From: Sinonovacula constricta
Lineage: Eukaryota; Mollusca; Bivalvia; Cardiida; Solecurtidae
Direction of reading: 5' to 3'
Length of the DNA stretch: 64,000 nt
Assembly (NCBI GenBank): GCA_007844125.1
Contig: CM017558.1
Location: 42,838,769-42,902,768, forward strand
The notes beneath the pieces were generated by a model, which was given only the letters and a program-made list of their open reading frames with translations, made no database searches and had not been told where the DNA came from. How positions within the stretch are numbered: the stretch's first letter is position 1; every line of letters starts with the position of its first letter. Below are positions 35,501 to 48,800 of this stretch, piece by piece. The translations under genes were made by a program, and so were the position numbers.

Positions 35501-38500
35501 GTTTTACAGTCAAACTATACTTTATGTTGGGGTAGGGCCATTATGGCTGTACAGTCAAACTTTACTTCATGTTGGAGTAGGGCCATTATGGCTGTACAGT
35601 CAAACTTTACTTTATGTTGGGGTAGGGCCATTATGGCTGTACAGTCAAACCTACCTTTATGTTGGGGTAGGGCCATGATGGATCTACAGTCAAACTTTAC
35701 TTCATGTTGGAGTAGGGCCATTATGGTTTTACAGTCAAACTAAACTTTATGTTGAGAGTAGGGCCATTATGGCTGTACAGTCAAACATTACTTCATGTTG
35801 GAGTAAGGCCATTATGGCTGTACAGTCAAACTTTAATTTATGTTGGAAGTAGGGCCATTATGGTTGTACAGTCAAACTTTACTTTATGTTGAGAGTAGGG
35901 CCATTATGGTTGTACAGTCAAACTTTACTTTATGTTGGAATAGGGCCAGTATGGTTGTACAGTCAAACTTTACTTTATGTTGGGAGAAGGGCCATTATGG
36001 CTGTACAGTCAAACTTTTCTTTATTTTGAAAGTAGGGCCATTATGGTTGTACAGTAAAACTTAACTTTATGTTGGGAGAAGGGCCATTATGGCTGTACAG
36101 TCAAACTTTACTTTATGTTGGGAATAGGGCCATTATGGTTGTACAGTCAATTTTTACTTTATGTTGGGAGTAGGGCCATTATGGCTGTACAGTCAAACTT
36201 GACTTTATGTTGGGAGTAGGGCCATTATGGCTGTACAGTCAAATTTTTCTTTATTTTGAAAGTAGGGCCATTATGGTTGTACAGTAAAACTTTACTTTAT
36301 GTTGGGAACAGGGCCATTATGGTTGTACAGTAAAACTTCACTTTATATTGGGAGAAGGGCCATCATGACTGTAAGTCAAACTTTACTTTATGTTGGGAGT
36401 AGGGCCAGTATAGTTGTACAGTCAAACTTTACTTTATGTTGGGGTAGGGCCATTATGGTTGTACAGTCAAACTTTACTTTATGTTGGGAGAAGGGCCATT
36501 ATGGCTGTACAGTCAATCTTTTCTTTATTTTGAAAGTAGGGCCATTATGGTTGTACAGTAAAACTTTACTTTATGTTGGGAGAAGGGCCATTATGGCTGT
36601 ACAGTCAAACTTTACTTTATGTTGGGAATAGGGCCATTATGGTTGTACAGTCAATTTTTACTTTATGTTGGGAGTAGGGCCATTATGGCTGTACAGTCAA
36701 ACTTGACTTTATGTTGGGAGAAGGGCCATTATGGCTGTACAGTCAAACTTTTCTTTATTTTGAAAGTAGGGCCATTATGGTTGTACAGTAAAACTTTACT
36801 TTATGTTGGGAACAGGGCCATTATGGTTGTACAGTAAAACTTTACTTTATGTTGGGAATAGGGCCAGTATGGTTGTAGTCAAACTTTACTTCAAGTTAGG
36901 AGTAAGGCCATTATAGCTGTACAGTCAAACAGAACTTTATGTTGGGGTAGGGCCGTTATGGTTGTACAGTCAAACTTTACTTTATGTTGGGAGTAGGGCC
37001 AGTATGGCTGTACAGTCAAAGTCTACTTTATCTTGGGAAAACGGACATTATGGCTGTATAGTCAAACTTTACTTTATGTTGGGAGTAGGGCCATTATGGC
37101 TGTACAGTCAAACCTTACTTTATGTTGGGAGTAGGGCCAGTATGGTTGTACAGTCAAACTTTACTTTATGTTGGGAGTAGGGCCATTATGGTTGTACAGT
37201 CAAACTTTACTTTATGTTGGGAGTAGGGCCATTATGGTTGTACAGTCAAACTTTACTTTATGTTGGGGTAGGGCCATTATGGTTGTACAGTCAAACTTTA
37301 CTTTATGTTGGGAGTAGGGCCATTATGGTTGTACAGTCAAACTTTACTTTATGTTGGGGTAGGGCCATTATGGTTGTACAGTCAAACTTTACTTTATGTT
37401 GGGAGTAGGGCCATTATGGTTGTACAGTCAAACTTTACTTTATGTTGGGAGGAGGGCCATTATGGTTGTACAGTCAAACTTTACTTTATGTTGGGAGTAG
37501 GGCCATTATGGCTGTACAGTCAAACTTTACTTTATGTTGGGGTAGGGCCATTATGGCTAGTCAAACTTTACTTTATGTTGGGAGGAGGGCCATTATGGTT
37601 GTACATTCAAACTTTACTTTATGTTGGGAGTAGGGCCATTATGGCTGTACAGTCAAACTTTACTTTATGTTAGGAGAAGGGCCATTATGCCTGTACAAAC
37701 TTTACTTTATGTTGGGAGTAGGGCCATTATGGTTGTACAGTTAAACTTTACTTTATGTTGGAGTAGGGCCATTATGGCTGTACAGTCAAACTTTACTTTA
37801 TGTTGGGAGTAGGGCCATTATGGCTGTACAGTCAAACTTTACTTTATGTTGGAGTAGGGCCATTATGGCTGTACAGTCAAACTTTACTTTATGTTGGGAG
37901 TAGGGCCATTATGGCTGTACAGTAAAACTTTACTTTATGTTGGGAGTAGGGCCATTATGGCTGTACAGTCAAACTTTACTTTATGTTGGGAGTAGGGCCA
38001 TTATGGCTGTACAGTCAAACTTTACTTTATGTTGGGAGTAGGGCCATTATGGTTGTACAGTCAAACTTTACTTTATGTTGGGAGTAGGGCCATTATGCCT
38101 GTACAAACTTTACTTTATGTTGGGAGTAGGGCCATTATGGTTGTACAGTTAAACTTTACTTTATGTTGGAGTAGGGCCATTATGGCTGTACAGTCAAACT
38201 TTACTTTATGTTGGAGTAGGGCCATTATGGCTGTACAGTCAAACTTTACTTTATGTTGGGAGTAGGGCCATTATGGCTGTACAGTCAAATTTTACTTTAT
38301 GTTGGGAGGAGGGCCATTATGGTTGTACAGTCAAACTTTACTTTATGTTGGGAGTAGGGCCATTATGGCTGTACAGTCAAACTTTACTTTATGTTGGAGT
38401 AGGGCCATTATGCCTGTACAAACTTTACTTTATGTTGGGAGTAGGGCCATTATGGCTGTACAGTCAAACTTTACTTTATGCTGGGAGTAGGGCCATTATG

Positions 38501-41500
38501 GCTGTACAGTCAAACTTTACTTTATGTTAGGAGAAGGGCCATTATGCCTGTACAAACTTTACTTTATGTTGGGAGTAGGGCCATTATGGTTGTACAGTCA
38601 AATTTTACTTTATGTTGGGAGTAGGGCCATTATGGTTGTACAGTCAAACTTTACTTTATGCTGGGAGTAGGGCCATTATGGCTGTACAGTCAAACTTTAC
38701 TTTATGTTAGGAGAAGGGCCATTATGCCTGTACAAACTTTACTTTATGTTGGGAGTAGGGCCATTATGGTTGTACAGTCAAATTTTACTTTATGTTGGGA
38801 GTAGGGCCATTATGGTTGTACAGTCAAACTTTACTTTATGTTAGGAGAAGGGCCATTATGGCTGTACAGTCAAACTTTACTTTATGTTAGGAGAAGGGCC
38901 ATTATGCCTGTACAAACTTTACTTTATGTTGGGAGTAGGGCCATTATGGTTGTACAGTCAAATTTTACTTTATGTTGGGAGTAGGGCCATTATGGTTGTA
39001 CAGTCAAACTTTACTTTATGTTAGGAGAAGTGCCATTATGCCTGTACAAACTTTACTTTATGTTGGGAGTAGGGCCATTATGGTTGTACAAACTTTACTT
39101 TATGGTGGGAGTAGGGCCATTATGGCTGTACAGTCAAACTTTACTTTATGTTGGGAGTAGGGCCATTATGGCTGTACAAACTTTACTTTATGGTGGGAGT
39201 AGGGCCATTATGGCTGTACAGTCAAACTTTACTTTATGTTGGGAGTAGGGCCATTATGGTTGTACAGTAAAACTTTATACTTTATGTTGGGGTACGGCCA
39301 TTATGGTTGTACAGTCAAACTTTACTTTATGTTGGAAGTAGGGCCATTATGGTTGTACAGTCAAACTTTACTTTATGTTGGAAGTAGGGCCATTATGGTT
39401 GTACAGTCAAACTTTACTTTATGTTGGGGTAGGGCCATTATGGTTGTACAGTAAAACTTTACTTTATGTTGGGAGTAGGGCCATTATGGTTGTACAGTCA
39501 AACTTTACTTTATGTTGGGAGTAGGGCCATTATGGTTGTACAGTCAAACTTTACTTTATGTTGGAAGTAGGGCCATTATGGCTGTACAGTCAAACCTTAC
39601 TTTATGTTGGGAGTAGGGCCATTATGGTTGTACAGTCAAACTTTACTTTATGTTGGGAGTAGGGCCATTATGGCTGTACAGTTAAACTTTTCTTTATGTT
39701 GGGAGTAGGGCCATTATGGTTGTACAGTCAAATTTTACTTTATGTTGGGAGTAGGGCCATTATGGTTGTACAGTTAAACTTTACTTTATGTTGGGAGTAG
39801 GGCCATTATGGTTGTACAGTCAAACTTTACTTTATGTTGGGAGTAGGGCCAGTATGGTTGTACAGTCAAACTTTACTTTATGCTAGAAATAGGGCCATTA
39901 TGGCTGTACAGTCAAACTTTACTTTATGTTGGGAGTAGGGCCATTATGGCTGTACAGTCAAACTTTACTTTATGTTGGGAGTAGGGCCATTATGCCTGTA
40001 CAAACTTTACTTTATGGTGGGAGTAGGGCCATTATGGCTGTACAGTCAAACTTTACTTTATGTTGGAAGTAGGGCCATTATGGCTGTACAGTCAAACTTT
40101 ACTTTATGTTAGGAGAAGGGCCATTATGCCTGTACAAACTTTACTTTATGTTGGGAGTAGGGCCATTATGGTTGTACAGTCAAACCTTACTTTTTGTTGG
40201 GAGTAGGGCCATTATGGTTGTACAGTCAAACTTTACTTTATGTTAGGAGAAGGGCCATTATGGCTGTACAGTCAAACTTTACTTTATGTTGGAGTAGGGC
40301 CATTATGGCTGTACAAACTTTACTTATGTTGGAGTAGGGCCATTATGGTTGTACAGTCAAACTTTACTTTATGTTGGAGTAGGGCCAGTATGGTTGTACA
40401 GTAAAACTTTACTTTATGTTGGGAGTAGGGCCATTATGGTTGTACAGTCAAACTTTACTTTATGTTGGGAGTAGGGCCATTATGGCTGTACAGTAAAACT
40501 TTACTTTATGTTGGGGTAGGGCCATTATGGTTGTACAGTCAAACTTTACTTTATGTTGGGAGTAGGGCCATTATGGTTGTACAGTAAAACTTTATACTTT
40601 ATGTTGGGGTACGGCCATTATGGTTGTACAGTCAAACTTTACTTTATGTTGGAAGTAGGGCCATTATGGTTGTACAGTCAAACTTTACTTTATGTTGGAA
40701 GTAGGGCCATTATGGTTGTACAGTCAAACTTTACTTTATGTTGGGAGTAGGGCCATTATGGTTGTACAGTAAAACTTTACTTTATGTTGGGAGTAGGGCC
40801 ATTATGGTTGTACAGTCAAACTTTACTTTATGTTGGGAGTAGGGCCATTATGGTTGTACAGTCAAACTTTACTTTATGTTGGAAGTAGGGCCATTATGGT
40901 TGTACAGTCAAACTTTACTTTATGTTGGGAGTAGGGCCATTATGGCTGTACAGTCAAACTTTACTTTATGTTGGGAGTAGGGCCATTATGGTTGTACAGT
41001 CAAACTTTACTTTATGTTGGGAGTAGGGCCATTATGGCTGTACAGTCAAACTTTACTTTATGTTGGGAGTAGGGCCATTATGGCTGTACAGTCAAACTTT
41101 ACTTTATGTTGGGGTAGGACCATTATGGTTGTACAGTCAAACTTTACTTTATGTTGGGAGGAGGGCCATTATGCCTGTACAAACTTTTCTTTATGTTGGG
41201 AGGAGGGCCATTATGGCTGTACAGTCAAACTTTACTTTATGTTGGGAGTAGGGCCAGTATGGTTGTACAGTCAAACTTTACTTTATGTTGGGAGTAGGGC
41301 CATTATGGTTGTACAGTCAAACTTTACTTTATGTTGGGAGTAGGGCCATTATGGTTGTACAGTCAAACTTTACTTTATGTTGGGAGTAGGGCCAGTATGG
41401 TTGTACAGTCAAACTTTACTTTATGCTAGAAATAGGGCCATTATGGCTGTACAGTCAAACTTTACTTTATGCTAGAAATAGGGCCATTATGGCTGTACAG

Positions 41501-42870
41501 TCAAACTTTACTTTATGCTAGAAATAGGGCCATTATGGCTGTACAGTCAAACTTTACTTTATGTTGGGAGTAGGGCCATTATGGTTGTACAAACTTTACT
41601 TTATGTTGGAGTAGGGCGATTATGGTTGTACAGTAAAACTTTACTTTATGTTGGGAGTAGGGCCATTATGGTTGTACAGTCAAACTTTACTTTATGTTGG
41701 GAGTAGGGCCATTATGGTTGTACAGTCAAACTTTACTTTATGTTGGGAGTAGGGCCATTATGGTTGTACAGTCAAACTTTACTTTATGTTGGGAGTAGGG
41801 CCATTATGGCTGTACAGTCAAACTTTACTTTATGTTGGGAGTAGGGCCATTATGGCTGTACAGTCAAACTTTACTTTATGTTGGGAGTAGGGCCAGTATG
41901 GTTGTACAGTCAAACTTTACTTTATGTTGGGAGTAGGGCCATTATGGTTGTACAGTCAAACTTTACTTTATGTTGGGAGTAGGGCCAGTATGGTTGTACA
42001 GTCAAACTTTACTTTATGCTAGAAATAGGGCCATTATGGCTGTACAGTCAAACTTTACTTTATGCTAGAAATAGGGCCATTATGGCTGTACAGTCAAACT
42101 TTACTTTATGCTAGAAATAGGGCCATTATGGCTGTACAGTCAAACTTTACTTTATGTTGGGAGTAGGGCCATTATGGTTGTACAAACTTTACTTTATGTT
42201 GGAGTAGGGCGATTATGGTTGTACAGTAAAACTTTACTTTATGTTGGGAGTAGGGCCATTATGGTTGTACAGTCAAACTTTACTTTATGTTGGGAGTAGG
42301 GCCATTATGGTTGTACAGTCAAACTTTACTTTATGTTGGGAGTAGGGCCATTATGGTTGTACAGTCAAACTTTACTTTATGTTGGGAGTAGGGCCATTAT
42401 GGCTGTACAGTCAAACTTTACTTTATGTTGGGAGTAGGGCCATTATGGCTGTACAGTCGAACTTTACTTTATGTTGGGAGTAGGGCCATTATGGCTGTAC
42501 AGTCCAACTTTACTTTATGTTGGGAGTAGGGCCATTATGGCTGTACAGTCAAACTTTACTTTATGTTGGGAGTAGGGCCATTATGGCTGTACAGTCAAAC
42601 TTTACTTTATGTTGGGAGTAGGGCCAGTATGGTTGTACAGTCAAACTTTACTTTATGTTGGGAGTAGGGCCATTATGGTTGTACAGTCAAACTTTACTTT
42701 ATGTTGGGAGTAGGGCCAGTATGGTTGTACAGTCAAACTTTACTTTATGCTAGAAATAGGGCCATTATGGCTGTACAGTCAAACTTTACTTTATGCTAGA
42801 AATAGGGCCATTATGGCTGTACAGTCAAACTTTACTTTATGCTAGAAATAGGGCCATTATGGCTGTACAG
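32550..42870. repeat. Left copy of a 10.3-kb tandem segmental duplication inside the satellite
   Basis: Distinctive variant units here recur in the same order 10,325 bp downstream. Examples are the AAGTTAGGAGTAGGACCATC unit (32831, 43156), the ATGATGGATCTACAG units (34861, 45186) and the TAGTCAAAC short unit. From about 38.8 kb the offset grows stepwise to 10,328, 10,329, 10,367 and 10,368 because of small insertions in the right copy. Substitutions between the copies are very few. Confidence 0.9.
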
Positions 42871-45800
42871 TCAAACTTTACTTCATGTTGGAGTAGGGCC
42901 AGTATGGTTGTACAGTAAAACTTTACTTCAAGTTGGGAGTACGGCCATTATGGCTGTACAGTCAAACCTTACTTTATGTTGGGAGAAGGGCCAGTATGGC
43001 TGTACAGTCAAACTTTACTTTATGTTGGAGTAAGGCCATTATGGCTGTACAGTCAAACTTTACTTTATGTTGGAGTAGGGCCATTATGGTTGTACAGTCA
43101 AACTTTACTTTATGTTGGAGTAGGGCCATTATGGCTGTACAGTCAAACTTTACTTTAAGTTAGGAGTAGGACCATCATGGTTTTATAGTCAAACTTTACT
43201 TCATGGTGGTAGTAGGGCCAGTATGGATGTACAGTCACAATTTACTTTATGTTGGGGTAGGGCCATTATGGTTGTAAAGTCAAACTTTACTTTATGTTGG
43301 AGTAGGGCCATTATGGTTTTACAGTCAAACTTTACTTCATGTTGGGAGTAGGGCCATTATGGCTGTACAGTCAAACTTTACTTTATGTTGGGAGTAGGGC
43401 CATTATGGTTGTACAGTAAAACTTTACATTATGTTAGGAGAAGGGCCATTATGGCTGTACAGTCAAACTTTACTTTATGCTGGGAGTAGGGCCATTATGG
43501 TTGTACAGTAAAACTTTAATTTATGTTGGGAGTAGGGCCATTATGGCTGTACAGTCAAACTTTACTTTATGTTGGGATAGGGCCATTATGGCTGTACAGT
43601 GAAACTTTACTTTATGTTGGGAGTAGGGCCATTATGGCTGTACAGTGAAACTTTACTTTATGTTGGGAGTAGGGCCATTATGGCTGTACAGTCAAACTTT
43701 ACTTCATGTTGGGAGTAGGGCCATTATGGCTGTACAGTCAAACTTTACTTTATGTTGGGAGTAGGGCCATTATGGCTGTACAGTCAAACTTTACTTTATG
43801 TTGGGAGTAGGGCCATTATGGCTGTACAGTCAAACTTTACTTTATGTTGGGAGTAGGGCCATTATGGCTGTACAGTTAAACTTTACTTTATGTTCGGAGT
43901 AGGGCCATTATGGCTGTACAGTTAAAATTTACTTTATGTTGGGAGTAGGGCCAGTATGGCTGTACAGTCAAACTTTACTTTATGTTGGGAGTAGGGCCAT
44001 TATGGCTGTACAGTCAAACTTTACTTTATGTTGGAGTAGGGCCATTATGGCTGTACAGTCAAACTTTATTTTATGTTGGGAGTAGGGCCAGTATGGCTGT
44101 ACAGTCAAACTCTACTTTATGTTGGAGTAGGGCCATTATGGTTTTACAGTGAAACTTTACTTTATGTTGGGAGACGGGCCATTATGGCTGTACAGTCAAA
44201 CTTTACTTTATGTTGGGAGAAGGGCCATTATGGCTGTACAGTCAAGCTATACTTTATGTTGGGGTAGGGCCAGTATGGCTGTACAGTTAAACTTTACTTC
44301 ATGTTAGGAGTAGGGCCATTATGGCTGTACAGTCAAACTTTACTTTATGTTGGGAGTAGGGCCATTATGGCTGTACAGTCAAACTTTACTTTATATTGGG
44401 AATAGGGCCATTATGGCTGTACAGTCAAACTTTACTTTATGTTGGGAGTAGGGCCAGTATGGCTGTACAGTCAAACTCTACTTTATGTTGGGAGTAGACC
44501 ATTATGGTTTTACAGTCATACTCTACTTTATGTTGGGGTAGGGCCATTATGGCTGTACAGTCAAACTCTACTTTATGTTGGGAGTAGGGCCATAATGGCT
44601 GTACAGTCAAACTTTACTATATGTTGGAGTAGGGCCATTATGGTTGTAAAGTTAAACTTTACTTTATGTTGGAGTAGGGCCATTATGGCTGTACAGTTAA
44701 ACTTTACTTTATGTTGGGAGTAGGGCCATTATGGCTGTACAGTCAAACTATACTTTATGTTGGGAGTAGGGCCATTATGGTTTTACAGTCAAACTTTACT
44801 TTATGTTGAGGGTAGGGCGATTATGGCTGTACAGTCAAACTTACCTTTATGTTGGGAGTAGGGCCATTATGGTTGTAAAGTCAAACTTTACATTATGTTG
44901 GGAGTACGGCCATTATGGATATAAAATTAAACTTTACCTTATGTTGGGAGTAGGGCCAGTATAGACGTACAGTCAAACTTTACTTTATGTTGGGAGTAGG
45001 GCCATTATGGCTGTACAGTCAAACTTTACTTTATGTTGGGAGTAGGGCCATTATGGTTGTACAGTCAAATTTTACTCCATGTTTGAGTAGGGCCATTGTG
45101 GTTGTACAGTCAAACTTCATTTTATGTTGGGAGTAGGGCCATTATGGCTGTACAGTCAAACTTTACTTTATGTTGGGGTAGGGCCATGATGGATCTACAG
45201 TCAAACTTTACTTCATGTTGGAGTAGGGCCATTATGGTTTTACAGTCAAACTATACTTTATGTTGGGGTAGGGCCATTATGGCTGTACAGTCAAACTTTA
45301 CTTCATGTTGGAGTAGGGCCATTATGGCTGTACAGTCAAACTTTACTTTATGTTGGGGTAGGGCCATTATGGCTGTACAGTCAAACCTACCTTTATGTTG
45401 GGGTAGGGCCATGATGGATCTACAGTCAAACTTTACTTCATGTTGAAGTAGGGCCATTATGGTTTTACAGTCAAACTAAACTTTATGTTGAGAGTAGGGC
45501 CATTATGGCTGTACAGTCAAACATTACTTCATGTTGGAGTAAGGCCATTATGGCTGTACAGTCAAACTTTAATTTATGTTGGAAGTAGGGCCATTATGGT
45601 TGTACAGTCAAACTTTACTTTATGTTGAGAGTAGGGCCATTATGGTTGTACAGTCAAACTTTACTTTATGTTAGAGTAGGGCCATTATGGTTGTACAGTC
45701 AAACTCTACTTTATGTTGGGAGTAGGGCCATTATGGTTGTACAGTCAAACTTTACTTTATGTTGGGGTAGGGCCATGATGGATCTACAGTCAAACTTTAC

Positions 45801-48800
45801 TTCATGTTGGAGTAGGGCCATTATGGTTTTACAGTCAAACTATACTTTATGTTGGGGTAGGGCCATTATGGCTGTACAGTCAAACTTTACTTCATGTTGG
45901 AGTAGGGCCATTATGGCTGTACAGTCAAACTTTACTTTATGTTGGGGTAGGGCCATTATGGCTGTACAGTCAAACCTACCTTTATGTTGGGGTAGGGCCA
46001 TGATGGATCTACAGTCAAACTTTACTTCATGTTGGAGTAGGGCCATTATGGTTTTACAGTCAAACTAAACTTTATGTTGAGAGTAGGGCCATTATGGCTG
46101 TACAGTCAAACATTACTTCATGTTGGAGTAAGGCCATTATGGCTGTACAGTCAAACTTTAATTTATGTTGGAAGTAGGGCCATTATGGTTGTACAGTCAA
46201 ACTTTACTTTATGTTGAGAGTAGGGCCATTATGGTTGTACAGTCAAACTTTACTTTATGTTGGAATAGGGCCAGTATGGTTGTACAGTCAAACTTTACTT
46301 TATGTTGGGAGAAGGGCCATTATGGCTGTACAGTCAAACTTTTCTTTATTTTGAAAGTAGGGCCATTATGGTTGTACAGTAAAACTTAACTTTATGTTGG
46401 GAGAAGGGCCATTATGGCTGTACAGTCAAACTTTACTTTATGTTGGGAATAGGGCCATTATGGTTGTACAGTCAATTTTTACTTTATGTTGGGAGTAGGG
46501 CCATTATGGCTGTACAGTCAAACTTGACTTTATGTTGGGAGTAGGGCCATTATGGCTGTACAGTCAAATTTTTCTTTATTTTGAAAGTAGGGCCATTATG
46601 GTTGTACAGTAAAACTTTACTTTATGTTGGGAACAGGGCCATTATGGTTGTACAGTAAAACTTCACTTTATATTGGGAGAAGGGCCATCATGACTGTAAG
46701 TCAAACTTTACTTTATGTTGGGAGTAGGGCCAGTATAGTTGTACAGTCAAACTTTACTTTATGTTGGGGTAGGGCCATTATGGTTGTACAGTCAAACTTT
46801 ACTTTATGTTGGGAGAAGGGCCATTATGGCTGTACAGTCAATCTTTTCTTTATTTTGAAAGTAGGGCCATTATGGTTGTACAGTAAAACTTTACTTTATG
46901 TTGGGAGAAGGGCCATTATGGCTGTACAGTCAAACTTTACTTTATGTTGGGAATAGGGCCATTATGGTTGTACAGTCAATTTTTACTTTATGTTGGGAGT
47001 AGGGCCATTATGGCTGTACAGTCAAACTTGACTTTATGTTGGGAGAAGGGCCATTATGGCTGTACAGTCAAACTTTTCTTTATTTTGAAAGTAGGGCCAT
47101 TATGGTTGTACAGTAAAACTTTACTTTATGTTGGGAACAGGGCCATTATGGTTGTACAGTAAAACTTTACTTTATGTTGGGAATAGGGCCAGTATGGTTG
47201 TAGTCAAACTTTACTTCAAGTTAGGAGTAAGGCCATTATAGCTGTACAGTCAAACAGAACTTTATGTTGGGGTAGGGCCGTTATGGTTGTACAGTCAAAC
47301 TTTACTTTATGTTGGGAGTAGGGCCAGTATGGCTGTACAGTCAAAGTCTACTTTATCTTGGGAAAACGGACATTATGGCTGTATAGTCAAACTTTACTTT
47401 ATGTTGGGAGTAGGGCCATTATGGCTGTACAGTCAAACCTTACTTTATGTTGGGAGTAGGGCCAGTATGGTTGTACAGTCAAACTTTACTTTATGTTGGG
47501 AGTAGGGCCATTATGGTTGTACAGTCAAACTTTACTTTATGTTGGGAGTAGGGCCATTATGGTTGTACAGTCAAACTTTACTTTATGTTGGGGTAGGGCC
47601 ATTATGGTTGTACAGTCAAACTTTACTTTATGTTGGGAGTAGGGCCATTATGGTTGTACAGTCAAACTTTACTTTATGTTGGGGTAGGGCCATTATGGTT
47701 GTACAGTCAAACTTTACTTTATGTTGGGAGTAGGGCCATTATGGTTGTACAGTCAAACTTTACTTTATGTTGGGAGGAGGGCCATTATGGTTGTACAGTC
47801 AAACTTTACTTTATGTTGGGAGTAGGGCCATTATGGCTGTACAGTCAAACTTTACTTTATGTTGGGGTAGGGCCATTATGGCTAGTCAAACTTTACTTTA
47901 TGTTGGGAGGAGGGCCATTATGGTTGTACATTCAAACTTTACTTTATGTTGGGAGTAGGGCCATTATGGCTGTACAGTCAAACTTTACTTTATGTTAGGA
48001 GAAGGGCCATTATGCCTGTACAAACTTTACTTTATGTTGGGAGTAGGGCCATTATGGTTGTACAGTTAAACTTTACTTTATGTTGGAGTAGGGCCATTAT
48101 GGCTGTACAGTCAAACTTTACTTTATGTTGGGAGTAGGGCCATTATGGCTGTACAGTCAAACTTTACTTTATGTTGGAGTAGGGCCATTATGGCTGTACA
48201 GTCAAACTTTACTTTATGTTGGGAGTAGGGCCATTATGGCTGTACAGTAAAACTTTACTTTATGTTGGGAGTAGGGCCATTATGGCTGTACAGTCAAACT
48301 TTACTTTATGTTGGGAGTAGGGCCATTATGGCTGTACAGTCAAACTTTACTTTATGTTGGGAGTAGGGCCATTATGGTTGTACAGTCAAACTTTACTTTA
48401 TGTTGGGAGTAGGGCAATTATGCCTGTACAAACTTTACTTTATGTTGGGAGTAGGGCCATTATGGTTGTACAGTTAAACTTTACTTTATGTTGGAGTAGG
48501 GCCATTATGGCTGTACAGTCAAACTTTACTTTATGTTGGAGTAGGGCCATTATGGCTGTACAGTCAAACTTTACTTTATGTTGGGAGTAGGGCCATTATG
48601 GCTGTACAGTCAAATTTTACTTTATGTTGGGAGGAGGGCCATTATGGTTGTACAGTCAAACTTTACTTTATGTTGGGAGTAGGGCCATTATGGCTGTACA
48701 GTCAAACTTTACTTTATGTTGGAGTAGGGCCATTATGCCTGTACAAACTTTACTTTATGTTGGGAGTAGGGCCATTATGGCTGTACAGTCAAACTTTACT